Below, piece after piece: positions 9,201-14,683 of a stretch of 14,799 nt of DNA; the stretch's first letter is position 1; every line of letters begins with the position of its first letter. The position numbers and the translations under genes are program-made. The notes under the pieces are model-generated. The model had not been told where the DNA came from and searched no databases. It saw only the letters and a list, made by a program, of their open reading frames with translations. The DNA comes from Bacteroidales bacterium. GTDB taxonomy: Bacteria; Bacteroidota; Bacteroidia; Bacteroidales; Bacteroidaceae. Location of the stretch: positions 1-14,799 of the forward strand of contig SFEP01000056.1 of assembly GCA_004557185.1 (NCBI GenBank), read 5' to 3'.

Positions 9201-10080
9201 TGGCACCCGTTACGTCGCCCTCGATTTTGGCACTCACACCGATGAGACCGCCCACACTCACACAGCCTGTGACTTCACCGTTGGCCGAGCAGTTCACCAC
9301 GGTGCTGGCGCCGCTCACTTTACCAATCAGACAGCCCGTGTTGCTGCTGGCGAAGACGCAGGCCGACGAGGTGCAGCCCTCAAAGTGGCAGTTTTCTGCC
9401 TCCACCACCAAGCCGGCAGCCGAACCGCCCTGCTCGATGGAGCCCGACTTGATGTGACCGCTCACGTGGATGTTCGTAAAGGTGCTGTTCTTGGCACGGA
9501 TAACCAGACCGCCAATGAGCGCCGTGCCTGCCACGTTGGCATTCTCCAGACGCAGGTTGCGTATGTCGGCACCATCGGTCAGTCCGAAGAGCGCCTTGTA
9601 CCACGCGGTGAAGTCGAGTTGGCCCGAGCCGAAGGGGTCGTTCCAGTCGTCAAAGTCGGTGACACCCGTGTACCACAGGTTGTGGATGGTGTGGCCTCCG
9701 CCGTCGAACGAGCCCTTGAACCAATGCTCCCGAGCGTAGAATTCGCCGGGGTTGTCTTCGTCCTCACCGTTTTGCAGTGAGTAGGAGCCGATGGGCTCCC
9801 ACAGCGGCTTCTTGTCGTCGGCCGTGGCGGGGTCGCTGAGATAGATGTCGTCCGTCAGGCGGAAGTGAACGCCCTCAAACGTTTCGTCGGCGTTGGCACG
9901 CTTCGCCAATCCAGCGAGTTCGGCTGCCGAGGTGATGAGGTAGGGCGACTCGGCCGTACCCTGTCCCTCCCACTCCGTGTCGCTGCTCCCGTCCCAATAG
10001 GTCTGGGCAGGCAGCACGGCAGGCAGTCCGCTGAGGCTGAGCAGAGCGCAGACCCAAGCGCAGAAAGTAAATTGCTTCAT
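6229..10080 (-). CDS. Large secreted GLUG-motif protein with InlB-type repeat and T9SS-like sorting tail
   Basis: A 1283-residue exported protein. It has a signal peptide (hydrophobic 9-22, likely cleavage LPA/Q at 25/26). Three modules follow, at about 36-505, 508-800 and 888-1215. Each opens with a TAAEL-like segment, a strand ending in D-I-x-L and then F-x-G-x-[FY]-D-G-x-G-H-x-[IV], continues into GLUG-type repeats such as GGLIGV and GGLVGR, and closes with a T-x-[DE]-[LM]-[QK] segment and a Y-P terminal motif. Between modules two and three (804-871) sits a Listeria-Bacteroides (InlB B/Flg_new) repeat: EGYTLEGWYTDADF then ITLYARW. The last 55 residues (DIYTPSGMLIYSG, GLYIIRYADG, KVLVK) resemble a Por/type IX sorting domain, so cell-surface anchoring or release is likely. 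GLUG proteins are often adhesin-like; the ligand here is unknown. No catalytic domain is seen. Confidence 0.9.
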   Translation of the reverse strand: MKQFTFCAWVCALLSLSGLPAVLPAQTYWDGSSDTEWEGQGTAESPYLITSAAELAGLAKRANADETFEGVHFRLTDDIYLSDPATADDKKPLWEPIGSYSLQNGEDEDNPGEFYAREHWFKGSFDGGGHTIHNLWYTGVTDFDDWNDPFGSGQLDFTAWYKALFGLTDGADIRNLRLENANVAGTALIGGLVIRAKNSTFTNIHVSGHIKSGSIEQGGSAAGLVVEAENCHFEGCTSSACVFASSNTGCLIGKVSGASTVVNCSANGEVTGCVSVGGLIGVSAKIEGDVTGATPEVRLCSSAATVTIITGRNQGNSGAGFIGLNEGTITQCSATGKVNLKADAAAGFCYDNRGLIASCSSTTDVTADDYGCYLAVFVGNNGLDVGYEKEGGTIMNCYGVGKVYAPAPPADVISTGTHLCGFCMANYTSAGAYMANCYYNSTIVPEIETPGRPGEYGKTTADLQSREFVDSLNFMAALMGTHLWQYNEGDYPTPTDVLATDVVPFLGGGHGTEAAPFLVDNKQHLENVAYAANRNWEFSGQHLLQTADIALNAPKENWGEQMPTMWTPIACAAGNTMNEWSHHFSGCYDGGLHTVQNLYVDGNAGSYAGLFGVLGSGAVIRRLGVVDAWMSGSENMGILVGSTKLQNDPCAEGSRTISQCWTSGVVNGGEANGGIVGRSWANTGEDFTMVACYSIAEVNHGLIGENGTTGTQVIGSWFGGKVPTRYGNAFAFVNTDGYYRTYVDCDKNPVREQDTQYYPFGRHTAEMQSKQFVNELNYAAAVKGFEGGWSYQDGAYPSFAGEQPTVQVTIDDGISAPVTFLALAGSSLALPTAEREGYTLEGWYTDADFSQAFHFGVSLVNEPITLYARWTQPVEADYEVFKNRFATTYTLTTAAQLHALANIVNGTAEGVDQNDFTGKMVKLGADIELNDATWFELWGNSVTPQRFPSIAQNESYPFNGTFDGQGHAIRGLFITCPNSDNNTYGLFGYLGADADVHDVVLEKACIVKDRAFDAGLLAMSSKGKVSRCGVEGKIISPIFADYTVNGGLIGVAETGSSISQCYALIDMDVRYDNCGGLVGRLKGALDNSFARGSVRYGAASAFGGVVCNFEGEGFTNCYSALTADFATLSESAQNVGGAYGSAPWNTTVNPGIYNHDLLATAFAPLDETFAPIAYAKGRGLTTDEMKRMATYEGWDFANVWGRRNDRNDGYPYLRWTAPSLDNDADPAPVGISTLQPSQTDGHVDIYTPSGMLIYSGSLHSATFSTGLYIIRYADGSTRKVLVK

Positions 10081-10147
10081 AGTGATTCTTGTATTAAATG
10101 ATGAAAAATGGAATAGCGCAACATGGCCGCTACACGTGGTAGCTCCA

Positions 10148-10182
10148 CAAAATTAGAGGGTTGCGGCTGAACTATAAGCAAG
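10148..10182 (-). promoter_or_regulatory. Candidate promoter of the GLUG exoprotein gene
   Basis: On the minus strand TAATTTTG (10155-10148) matches the TAnnTTTG -7 consensus 67 nt upstream of the start codon. A weak -33 match (CTTG, 10182-10179) lies 23 nt further up, at the long end of the usual spacing. Confidence 0.5.
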
Positions 10183-10370
10183 TTTTCTTCTGTTTCGGCT
10201 CAAAATCACGGTTTTCCGTGAGGCTTTTTCCGCACTGAGCAAGGGGCAGGGACGAGAAAACGCGGGAAAGGCGCAACGGCGGGGCTACCTATATAATTAA
10301 GGAGTGGAGGCTGTATAGAATAGGACGGGAAGAAGGAGCGTGGAAAAACAGAAAAAAGGGAAAACAACAT

Positions 10371-10418
10371 GCACAGCCACGGGCTACCGGCGATGTCACT
10401 GGCAGCCCGTGGCTGTGC
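10371..10418 (-). terminator. Strong hairpin terminator after tatC remnant
   Basis: GCACAGCCACGGGCT (10371-10385) and AGCCCGTGGCTGTGC (10404-10418) form a perfect 15-bp stem with an 18-nt loop. It lies 28 nt past the tatC stop, and the minus-strand exit reads ATGTTGTTTTCCC. It appears to be the native tatC terminator, still intact although the gene's 5' part is lost. U-runs on both sides mean it may act in both directions. Confidence 0.75.
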
Positions 10419-10446
10419 TTATTCCTTATATATTATACCACCTGCA

Positions 10447-10680
10447 TCACTTCTCAACCCACCGTGCCACGCGGATGCTCACCTCGTAGAGCACATACAG
10501 GGGCAGTGATACGAGCAGGAGCGTCATGAGGTCAGGCGGGGTGATGATGGCAGCCACCACCATGATGACGAGAAAGGCGTGCTTACGATAAGTGGCGAGG
10601 AGGGCGGACGAGACGAAGCCCAGTCTGGCCAGTACAAACACGATGACGGGCAACTGAAAAACTACGCCCATCAGCAGCAA
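10447..10680 (-). pseudogene. tatC: tatC remnant, C-terminal 77 codons
   Basis: TatC is the multi-spanning receptor subunit of the twin-arginine translocase in the inner membrane. This stretch matches only its last third: MGVVFQLPVIVFVLARLG, then YRKHAF, ITPPD, and LPLYVLYEVS ending in VEK. These correspond to transmembrane segments 4-6 of a protein normally about 250 residues long. TM1-3 and the twin-arginine-binding N-terminus are missing. Homology stops abruptly at 10680, where a TTG is the only in-frame start, and plus-strand pgpA-like sequence begins at 10681. The frame and terminator are otherwise intact, suggesting a recent break. The segment reads F-Q-x-P where many TatC proteins have F-E-x-P. 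No tatA/B is nearby. It is not expected to be functional. Confidence 0.85.
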
Positions 10681-10767
10681 GGCGGTTGGGTTGTAATGCT
10701 GGATGATGTTCTGGCTGGTTTTTATGCATTGCTGCTACTTTTAGCAGGAAAATCATTATTCCTGTGA
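10681..10767 (+). pseudogene. pgpA: Probable pgpA remnant, last 28 codons
   Basis: Reading the plus strand from 10681 gives GGWVVMLDDVLAGFYALL and runs to a TGA at 10765-10767. The pattern G-G-x-x-[VI]-M-x-D-D-x-x-A-G followed by a hydrophobic helix is the C-terminal signature of phosphatidylglycerophosphatase A, the inner-membrane enzyme that dephosphorylates phosphatidylglycerophosphate (about 160 residues when complete). The rest of the gene is absent: directly upstream is the antisense tatC fragment. Base composition and codon choice (TTA, AAA, TTT) are AT-richer than the tatC side, so the two halves may have different origins. Only 28 residues support the call, hence moderate confidence. 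Confidence 0.65.
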
Positions 10768-11079
10768 AAATGTCTTGGTAAAAAATGCACAGTCAAAGAA
10801 ATTCAAGTAATTTCGCAGCAACAGATTCCGCCACGCTTCCCATTTGAACAGCGAACCAGGGCGGAACTTCGTTTTTATAGAGCTATGGATTACACAAAGG
10901 ATGCTCTAGCATTGCCTATCAAAGTTGAACAGACAACGTCAGAGCTACAGCATCAACACTGCTGTCGACGCAGGAGTTCCCTCTATAACTAAGGAGTAAG
11001 GGATAGAATAAAGAGTGGAGGTCGGCGCGGCATAGGCCAAAACATAATTCGATAACCAATCCATTGGTCGTGTGAAGAG
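10768..11079. other. Lower-GC stretch without a recognised gene
   Basis: A frame in phase with the pgpA remnant stays open from its stop to a TAA at 10990-10992 (74 codons) but has no good start; its only ATG is near 10884, and I recognise no family. The rest holds a small palindrome (ACCAATCCATTGGT, 11056-11069) and a TATAACTAAGGAGT block (10984-10997) that recurs with one change at 10292-10305. It looks like the continuation of foreign or rearranged DNA. Confidence 0.45.
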
Positions 11080-11168
11080 GATGCTACGTAAAAAATATCA
11101 CGTAGTACGTAAAAAAAATCACGTAGTACGTAAAATTTTTTACGTAGCATCTATTTTCAGCGGGGCGG
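11079..11168. repeat. Dispersed ACGTAGCATC inverted-repeat element, right copy
   Basis: GATGCTACGTAAAAAAT (11080-11096) and ATTTTTTACGTAGCATC (11135-11151) are perfect 17-bp inverted arms. Between them sit two ATCACGTAGTACGTAAAA units on a 21-bp period (from 11097 and 11118), each with its own ACGTAGTACGT near-palindrome. The right arm continues into ATTTTCAGCGGGG, matching the left-edge element (45-74) in inverse orientation. No coding capacity is seen. Confidence 0.8.
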
Positions 11169-11222
11169 CGGGCCGTAAAAGCGGGGTGCGGGCCGGGGAA
11201 AAAAGGATGCCGTGGAAGAAAG

Positions 11223-11285
11223 TTCCCACGGCGGGGTAAGTTTCTTCCACGGCGGGGTAGGTTTTTCCCACGGCGACATGATTTT
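11223..11285. repeat. Three GC-rich 21-bp tandem units
   Basis: Three units of 21 bp (11223-11243, 11244-11264, 11265-11285) share the core CCACGGCG; the first two also share GGGGTA. An inverted partner, GCCGTGGAAGAAA, lies just upstream (11209-11221) and pairs with 11241-11253. They lie between the ACGTAGCATC element and the lipoprotein terminator. No gene is evident in 11169-11425. Confidence 0.7.
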
Positions 11286-11420
11286 TCGTTTGGGGCACGT
11301 CGCTTCAGGCGGCGGGATGGAGGGGAGCGAACACAAGCTCTTGGGCTGCCATTTTTCACTCTGTGCAGGAAAAAGGGCGGTGCGGCAGGCGGTTGGCGGT
11401 TTTCCCTCTCCCACCCTATG

Positions 11421-11459
11421 CAAAAAGCGGAAAGGACGCCGTTGAGGTGCCTTTCCGCT
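11421..11459 (-). terminator. Intrinsic terminator of the lipoprotein gene
   Basis: AGCGGAAAGG (11426-11435) pairs perfectly with CCTTTCCGCT (11450-11459); on the minus strand the stem is followed by TTTTG (with the final stem base, five T). It lies about 85 nt past the stop codon. A second, weaker AGAGCG/CGCTCT hairpin lies between it and the stop. Confidence 0.75.
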
Positions 11460-11542
11460 GTGCTGAGAGCGCGTGAGGGGGGGCTTTTACGCTCTGTGGG
11501 GGCATGGCCGCCGCGGTAGGGCGGTCGTGCAAAGGGGATTGA

Positions 11543-13063
11543 TTAGTAAGCTGCGTTCTGCGGGTCGAAGTTTGCCCAGCCAGCCGTCCAGTTGTCGGTG
11601 GCATTGAATGCACCGACGTAGGTGCCGGGGGTGAGGAAGGAGCTGCTGATGCCTGTGAAGGAGCCGGCGGTGAGGAGTGGACTGCCTGCCGAGGGCATGA
11701 AGTTGAAGCCTGCGAGTGCATTGCCCGTCAGTTGCAGTTGGGCAGAGGTGGTGTTGACGTTGCCGCTCTGTGCGAGGAAGAAGGTGGACGAGAAGGAAGG
11801 TTTCGTAGCGTCCTTCACGGGGTTCTTGTCAGCATCGTAGCCCGTTACGAGCACGTCCTCATAGAGTTTGTTGGCGTCGGAGCCCAGGATGCCCATGTCG
11901 GCAAACCAGATGTTCTGCAACTTGATGTTGCCCTGCTGTGCCTGCTGCTGGGTGTTGCCCTTTTCGCCATCGAGCATGATACCGATGGGGTAGCCCACAG
12001 CCACGGAGTTGATGCAGTTCAGGCGCGAGCCGCGGCGTATCTGCATGGCTGCCTGGAAGCGTCCCAGTGCCGAACCGTTGTTGGGGTTGTAGCCGCCTCC
12101 GTTGATATAGTCGGTGGTGTTCTGGAACGTGGCGTCGGTAGCCTTTGGACCGATGAAGGTGATGTTGCTGAAGAGTGCCGTGGTGTAGGGTGCTACATCG
12201 GCACCGTCGGCGCAGTTGTCGCTCTCGAAGCTGTTGCTCTGGCTCTTGTCGGCCAACTTACCGTTGCGCACCACGAGGCCATACTGCACGGTGCCGCCGA
12301 AGCCGTTGTCGGTGTCGAAGTCGTCGTCCCAGCCGTTGTAGCAGATGAGGTGGCTGCAGTTCACCGTACCGCCGAACCATTCGAAGCTGTCGTCGTTGGA
12401 GTAGGACACCTGCACGTGGTCAATCTGCGTTGCATCGCCCACGCTGCCCAGGGTGAGACCGTTGATTTCCTTGTCGGTCTGGAAGGGGTAGCCTGCAAAC
12501 TCGATGCGCACGTAGCTGAGCACGCCGGAGTTGTCGTGCACGTCGGTGCCGCCGTGCTTGGTGCGCGGACCGCCCTCAATCTGCATGGTGGTTTGGTTGT
12601 TGGGCGCCTTGCCACAAATGATGAGGCCGCCCCAGTCGCCGGGCTTGCGGCTGCCGGCAGGCTGTGCCGAGGTAAAGACGATGGGCAGCTCGGGTGTGCC
12701 CTGGGCTATGAGTTTAGCACCTGGTTCCACAATGAGGGCGGCCATGGTGGCCTTGTCGCCCTTGATGATGGTGCCGGGCTCAAGGGTGAGTGTAGAGCCA
12801 GCACCCACATAGACCCAGCCCTTGAGGGTATAGGTGCCACGCTTGATGGTTTGCGTGCCTTTGAACACGAACTCGTTGTCGCCGTTGCCAATCACGTTGC
12901 CCTCGAAGAGGAGGTTGTTGCACGTTTTGAGTCCGTCTTCATTGCCCCACACGTAGTCAGGGGTGGTTACGTCGTTGTCGTCACTGCATGCGGTGAACAT
13001 GCTGCCCAGGGCCAAGCCGAAAACGGCTGCCGGCACGAGGGTCTTGATGAAATGCTTACACAT
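11543..13063 (-). CDS. Surface lipoprotein with beta-helix-like body
   Basis: The 506-residue protein begins with a lipoprotein signal (hydrophobic 9-22, lipobox FTAC with Cys26) followed by Ser-Asp-Asp, an acidic start like the Bacteroidetes lipoprotein export signal, so it is probably displayed on the outer membrane surface. The body (about 75-360) is rich in short strands and turns typical of parallel beta-helix proteins: GWVYVGAGSTLTLEPGT, then GDWGGLIICG, GGPRTKHGG, YVRIEFAGYPFQ, SNDDSFEWFGGTVN and DDDFDTDNG. I know this pattern as a widespread uncharacterised Bacteroidetes family, sometimes near TonB-dependent receptors; none is next to it here. No catalytic residues can be assigned. 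I start at MCKHFIKT because it places the signal peptide correctly; the frame runs 92 codons further upstream into non-native sequence. It has its own terminator and candidate upstream operator sites. Confidence 0.88.
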   Translation of the reverse strand: MCKHFIKTLVPAAVFGLALGSMFTACSDDNDVTTPDYVWGNEDGLKTCNNLLFEGNVIGNGDNEFVFKGTQTIKRGTYTLKGWVYVGAGSTLTLEPGTIIKGDKATMAALIVEPGAKLIAQGTPELPIVFTSAQPAGSRKPGDWGGLIICGKAPNNQTTMQIEGGPRTKHGGTDVHDNSGVLSYVRIEFAGYPFQTDKEINGLTLGSVGDATQIDHVQVSYSNDDSFEWFGGTVNCSHLICYNGWDDDFDTDNGFGGTVQYGLVVRNGKLADKSQSNSFESDNCADGADVAPYTTALFSNITFIGPKATDATFQNTTDYINGGGYNPNNGSALGRFQAAMQIRRGSRLNCINSVAVGYPIGIMLDGEKGNTQQQAQQGNIKLQNIWFADMGILGSDANKLYEDVLVTGYDADKNPVKDATKPSFSSTFFLAQSGNVNTTSAQLQLTGNALAGFNFMPSAGSPLLTAGSFTGISSSFLTPGTYVGAFNATDNWTAGWANFDPQNAAY

Positions 13064-13122
13064 ATAGAGATTGATATAAATAAGGGTTTTCGATTTTGAC
13101 ACTGCAAAATTCCGAACTCTAC

Positions 13123-13160
13123 GTGACAAGCTTGTAACGAGGGTGTGACGATATAGTGAC
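13123..13160. promoter_or_regulatory. Phased GTGAC repeats and palindrome upstream of lipoprotein gene
   Basis: GTGAC occurs in the same orientation at 13123, 13145 and 13156, spacings of 22 and 11 bp, close to whole helical turns. The first overlaps a perfect palindrome, ACAAGCTTGT (13126-13135). The cluster lies 60-97 bp upstream of the lipoprotein start. Only a one-mismatch -7 element (GAATTTTG on the minus strand, near 13105-13112) was found. A regulator-binding site is inferred, not shown. Confidence 0.4.
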
Positions 13161-13199
13161 AATTGGATAGTGGGGAAAGCGACCGACGTAAGGGTATGG

Positions 13200-13610
13200 G
13201 AAATGGCGGATAGCCCCATCCCGAAGCACTTAGGCTGTGGCATGCGATTGTCTACCCGCTGTTTTATTTCCCCCAAATAACAAGGCGCGGCCTGGCTCGC
13301 CGGGCTGGTGGGAAACGTGGCGAAGTGTGGGGCTGCCAAATGTTGGATTTCATCCGACCTTTTCTCGCCATGGCATCGCTCAAATCCTCTCGGCTTTGGG
13401 CGAGCTCATTTGGCTTAACGAAAAGGTTGGAGTTCATCCGACCTTTTCTCACCATGGCATCGCTCAAATCCTCTCGGCTTTGGCGTTGCTCATTTGGCTT
13501 AACGAAAAGGTTCCCATCAGAAGTCGCCAAGCACGCTGCTAACACCTTTGAGGACAAGCCAGCCTTCCACCGTCTGCCTCTCCCAATAGGAAGAAAATTA
13601 TCGAATTCAA
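13200..13610. repeat. Repetitive intergenic block with two 84-bp units
   Basis: Two units of 84 bp (13343-13426 and 13427-13510) agree at 78 positions. Because 84 is a multiple of 3, both strands read as 28-residue repeats: NLFVKPNE with SREDLSDAM on the minus strand, and FIRPFL with MASLKSSRLW on the plus strand. The minus frame (13264-13710) would overlap the 3' end of the RhuM gene, and both frames continue through the RhuM terminator region, so I treat this as non-coding repeat DNA rather than a gene. From memory, similar peptides turn up as hypothetical proteins in Prevotella-like genomes, which suggests a multicopy element. Confidence 0.7.
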
Positions 13611-13635
13611 ATTCTGTTATTCTGGATTCATGAAG

Positions 13636-13656
13636 AAAAATTGACCTATGGGTCAA
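13636..13656 (-). terminator. Intrinsic terminator of the RhuM gene
   Basis: TTGACC (13641-13646) and GGTCAA (13651-13656) form a 6-bp stem with a 4-nt loop. On the minus strand it is followed by TTTTTC (13640-13635) and starts 4 nt after the stop codon. It is short but well formed. Confidence 0.65.
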
Positions 13657-13660
13657 GAAG

Positions 13661-14677
13661 TTATTGTTTAGAACCCTTACCACCCAAAAGCTTCTTCTGC
13701 TCTCGCTCAAAGTTTTCGAGGAAGTGTATTTCTACAGGGGAGAGTTCATTCTTGGTGCGCTCCTTGAACTTGTCGTATTCTTTGTCTGCCTTTTCCTTTG
13801 CCAATTTTGCAGAAATCTTGCCAGCATGGGTAAGAATGTCTTTTCGGGAGATGCGGAGGAAGTCATCGAGAATGTTAATCCAGTCCTTCATATACATTGG
13901 ACGATGTTCTTCTGCCTGCATTTCGGCAAAATCGAGATAGAGGCTTACTATGCGGTTCAAGGATGTTATCTCTTCTTTCGTCAAATAGTTCTTTGCAACT
14001 TCTGCTTCGGGCTTGGTGGGCATAGCTCCGACCCATGTAGTTAGTCCCATGAAGTCTTTTTGTGAATCAGCTCGCTCGTAGATAATTTCGGCTGCCGTGT
14101 GCCCATGGACAGAGTAGTGCATCTTGTTCTGTACCGTTTTGAAGAACTGCTGTGTCATTTCCACTCGTGGGTCGTAGTCGATGCTGAGGGCATATATTTC
14201 GAGCACCTTACGGTAGAACACCTTCTCACTTGATCGAATGTCTCTGATACGGGCAAGCAGTTCGTCGAAGTAATTCCCACCGCCAGCACGTTTCAACAAA
14301 TCATCATTCAGGGCAAAACCTTTCACGATATATTCCTTTAGCACCTTGGTTGCCCAAATCCTGAACTGAACCCCACGATAAGAGTGAACCCGATAACCGA
14401 CGCTTATGATCATGTCGAGGTTGTAGAAGGCAATTTTCCTCTCCACCTTTCGTTCGCCCTCGTTTTGAACAGTTGCAAAAAATGCAACAGTTGCCGCTTC
14501 TTCCAACTCACCATCCTCCAACACATTCTTTATATGTCTGGATATGGTAGATTTGTTTCTCTGAAAAAGTTCCGCCATTTGGTCTGCCGAGAGCCACACA
14601 GTGTCGTTCTCCAGCCTGACCTCAATCTTCGATTCTCCATCGGGCGTTTGGTATAATATGATTTGTCCTTTATCCAT
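13661..14677 (-). CDS. RhuM-family protein
   Basis: The 338-residue protein matches the RhuM (virulence-RhuM) family, named after a Salmonella pathogenicity-island gene and common in mobile regions and beside restriction-modification loci; its biochemical activity is not established. The N-terminal part contains a predicted helix-turn-helix (about 27-52: VWLSADQMAELFQRNKSTIS). It is followed by the family core YNLDMIISVGYRVHS, then RGVQFRIWATKVLKEY and VKGFALNDD (84-125), and TKVGAMP-like and YLTKEEI segments around 215-238. The C-terminus (about 280-332) is charged and helical, possibly a coiled coil. There is no signal peptide or membrane segment, so it is cytoplasmic. It lies 6 bp after the stop of an XRE regulator on the same strand and is probably co-transcribed with it. 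Its lower GC than the PFOR region suggests acquisition by transfer. Confidence 0.9.
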   Translation of the reverse strand: MDKGQIILYQTPDGESKIEVRLENDTVWLSADQMAELFQRNKSTISRHIKNVLEDGELEEAATVAFFATVQNEGERKVERKIAFYNLDMIISVGYRVHSYRGVQFRIWATKVLKEYIVKGFALNDDLLKRAGGGNYFDELLARIRDIRSSEKVFYRKVLEIYALSIDYDPRVEMTQQFFKTVQNKMHYSVHGHTAAEIIYERADSQKDFMGLTTWVGAMPTKPEAEVAKNYLTKEEITSLNRIVSLYLDFAEMQAEEHRPMYMKDWINILDDFLRISRKDILTHAGKISAKLAKEKADKEYDKFKERTKNELSPVEIHFLENFEREQKKLLGGKGSKQ

Positions 14678-14683
14678 TGTGCA

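Noticed and set aside
6160..9780. Long plus-strand frames (715 and 482 codons) opposite the GLUG exoprotein
   Set aside because: Same antisense effect; the minus strand has a signal peptide, repeats and sorting tail, and the plus frames have no recognisable features.
10206..10221. TCACGG-TTTT-CCGTGA hairpin followed by a T-rich run on the plus strand, as a terminator
   Set aside because: The stem is only 6 bp and no plus-strand gene lies upstream of it.
10768..10992. Open frame in phase after the pgpA stop, possible second gene
   Set aside because: No convincing start codon or family; 74 open codons can occur by chance in six frames.
11079..11151. CRISPR array suggested by short repeated ACGTAGTACGT units
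   Set aside because: Repeat-to-repeat period is only 21 bp with A-tracts instead of unique spacers, and no cas genes are present.
11732..13099. 455-codon plus-strand frame opposite the lipoprotein
   Set aside because: Antisense shadow; the minus-strand product has a lipobox and a recognisable fold pattern.
13264..13710. 148-codon minus-strand frame with 28-residue repeats as a gene
   Set aside because: It overlaps the RhuM 3' end and terminator, both strands are open, and it coincides with repeat DNA.
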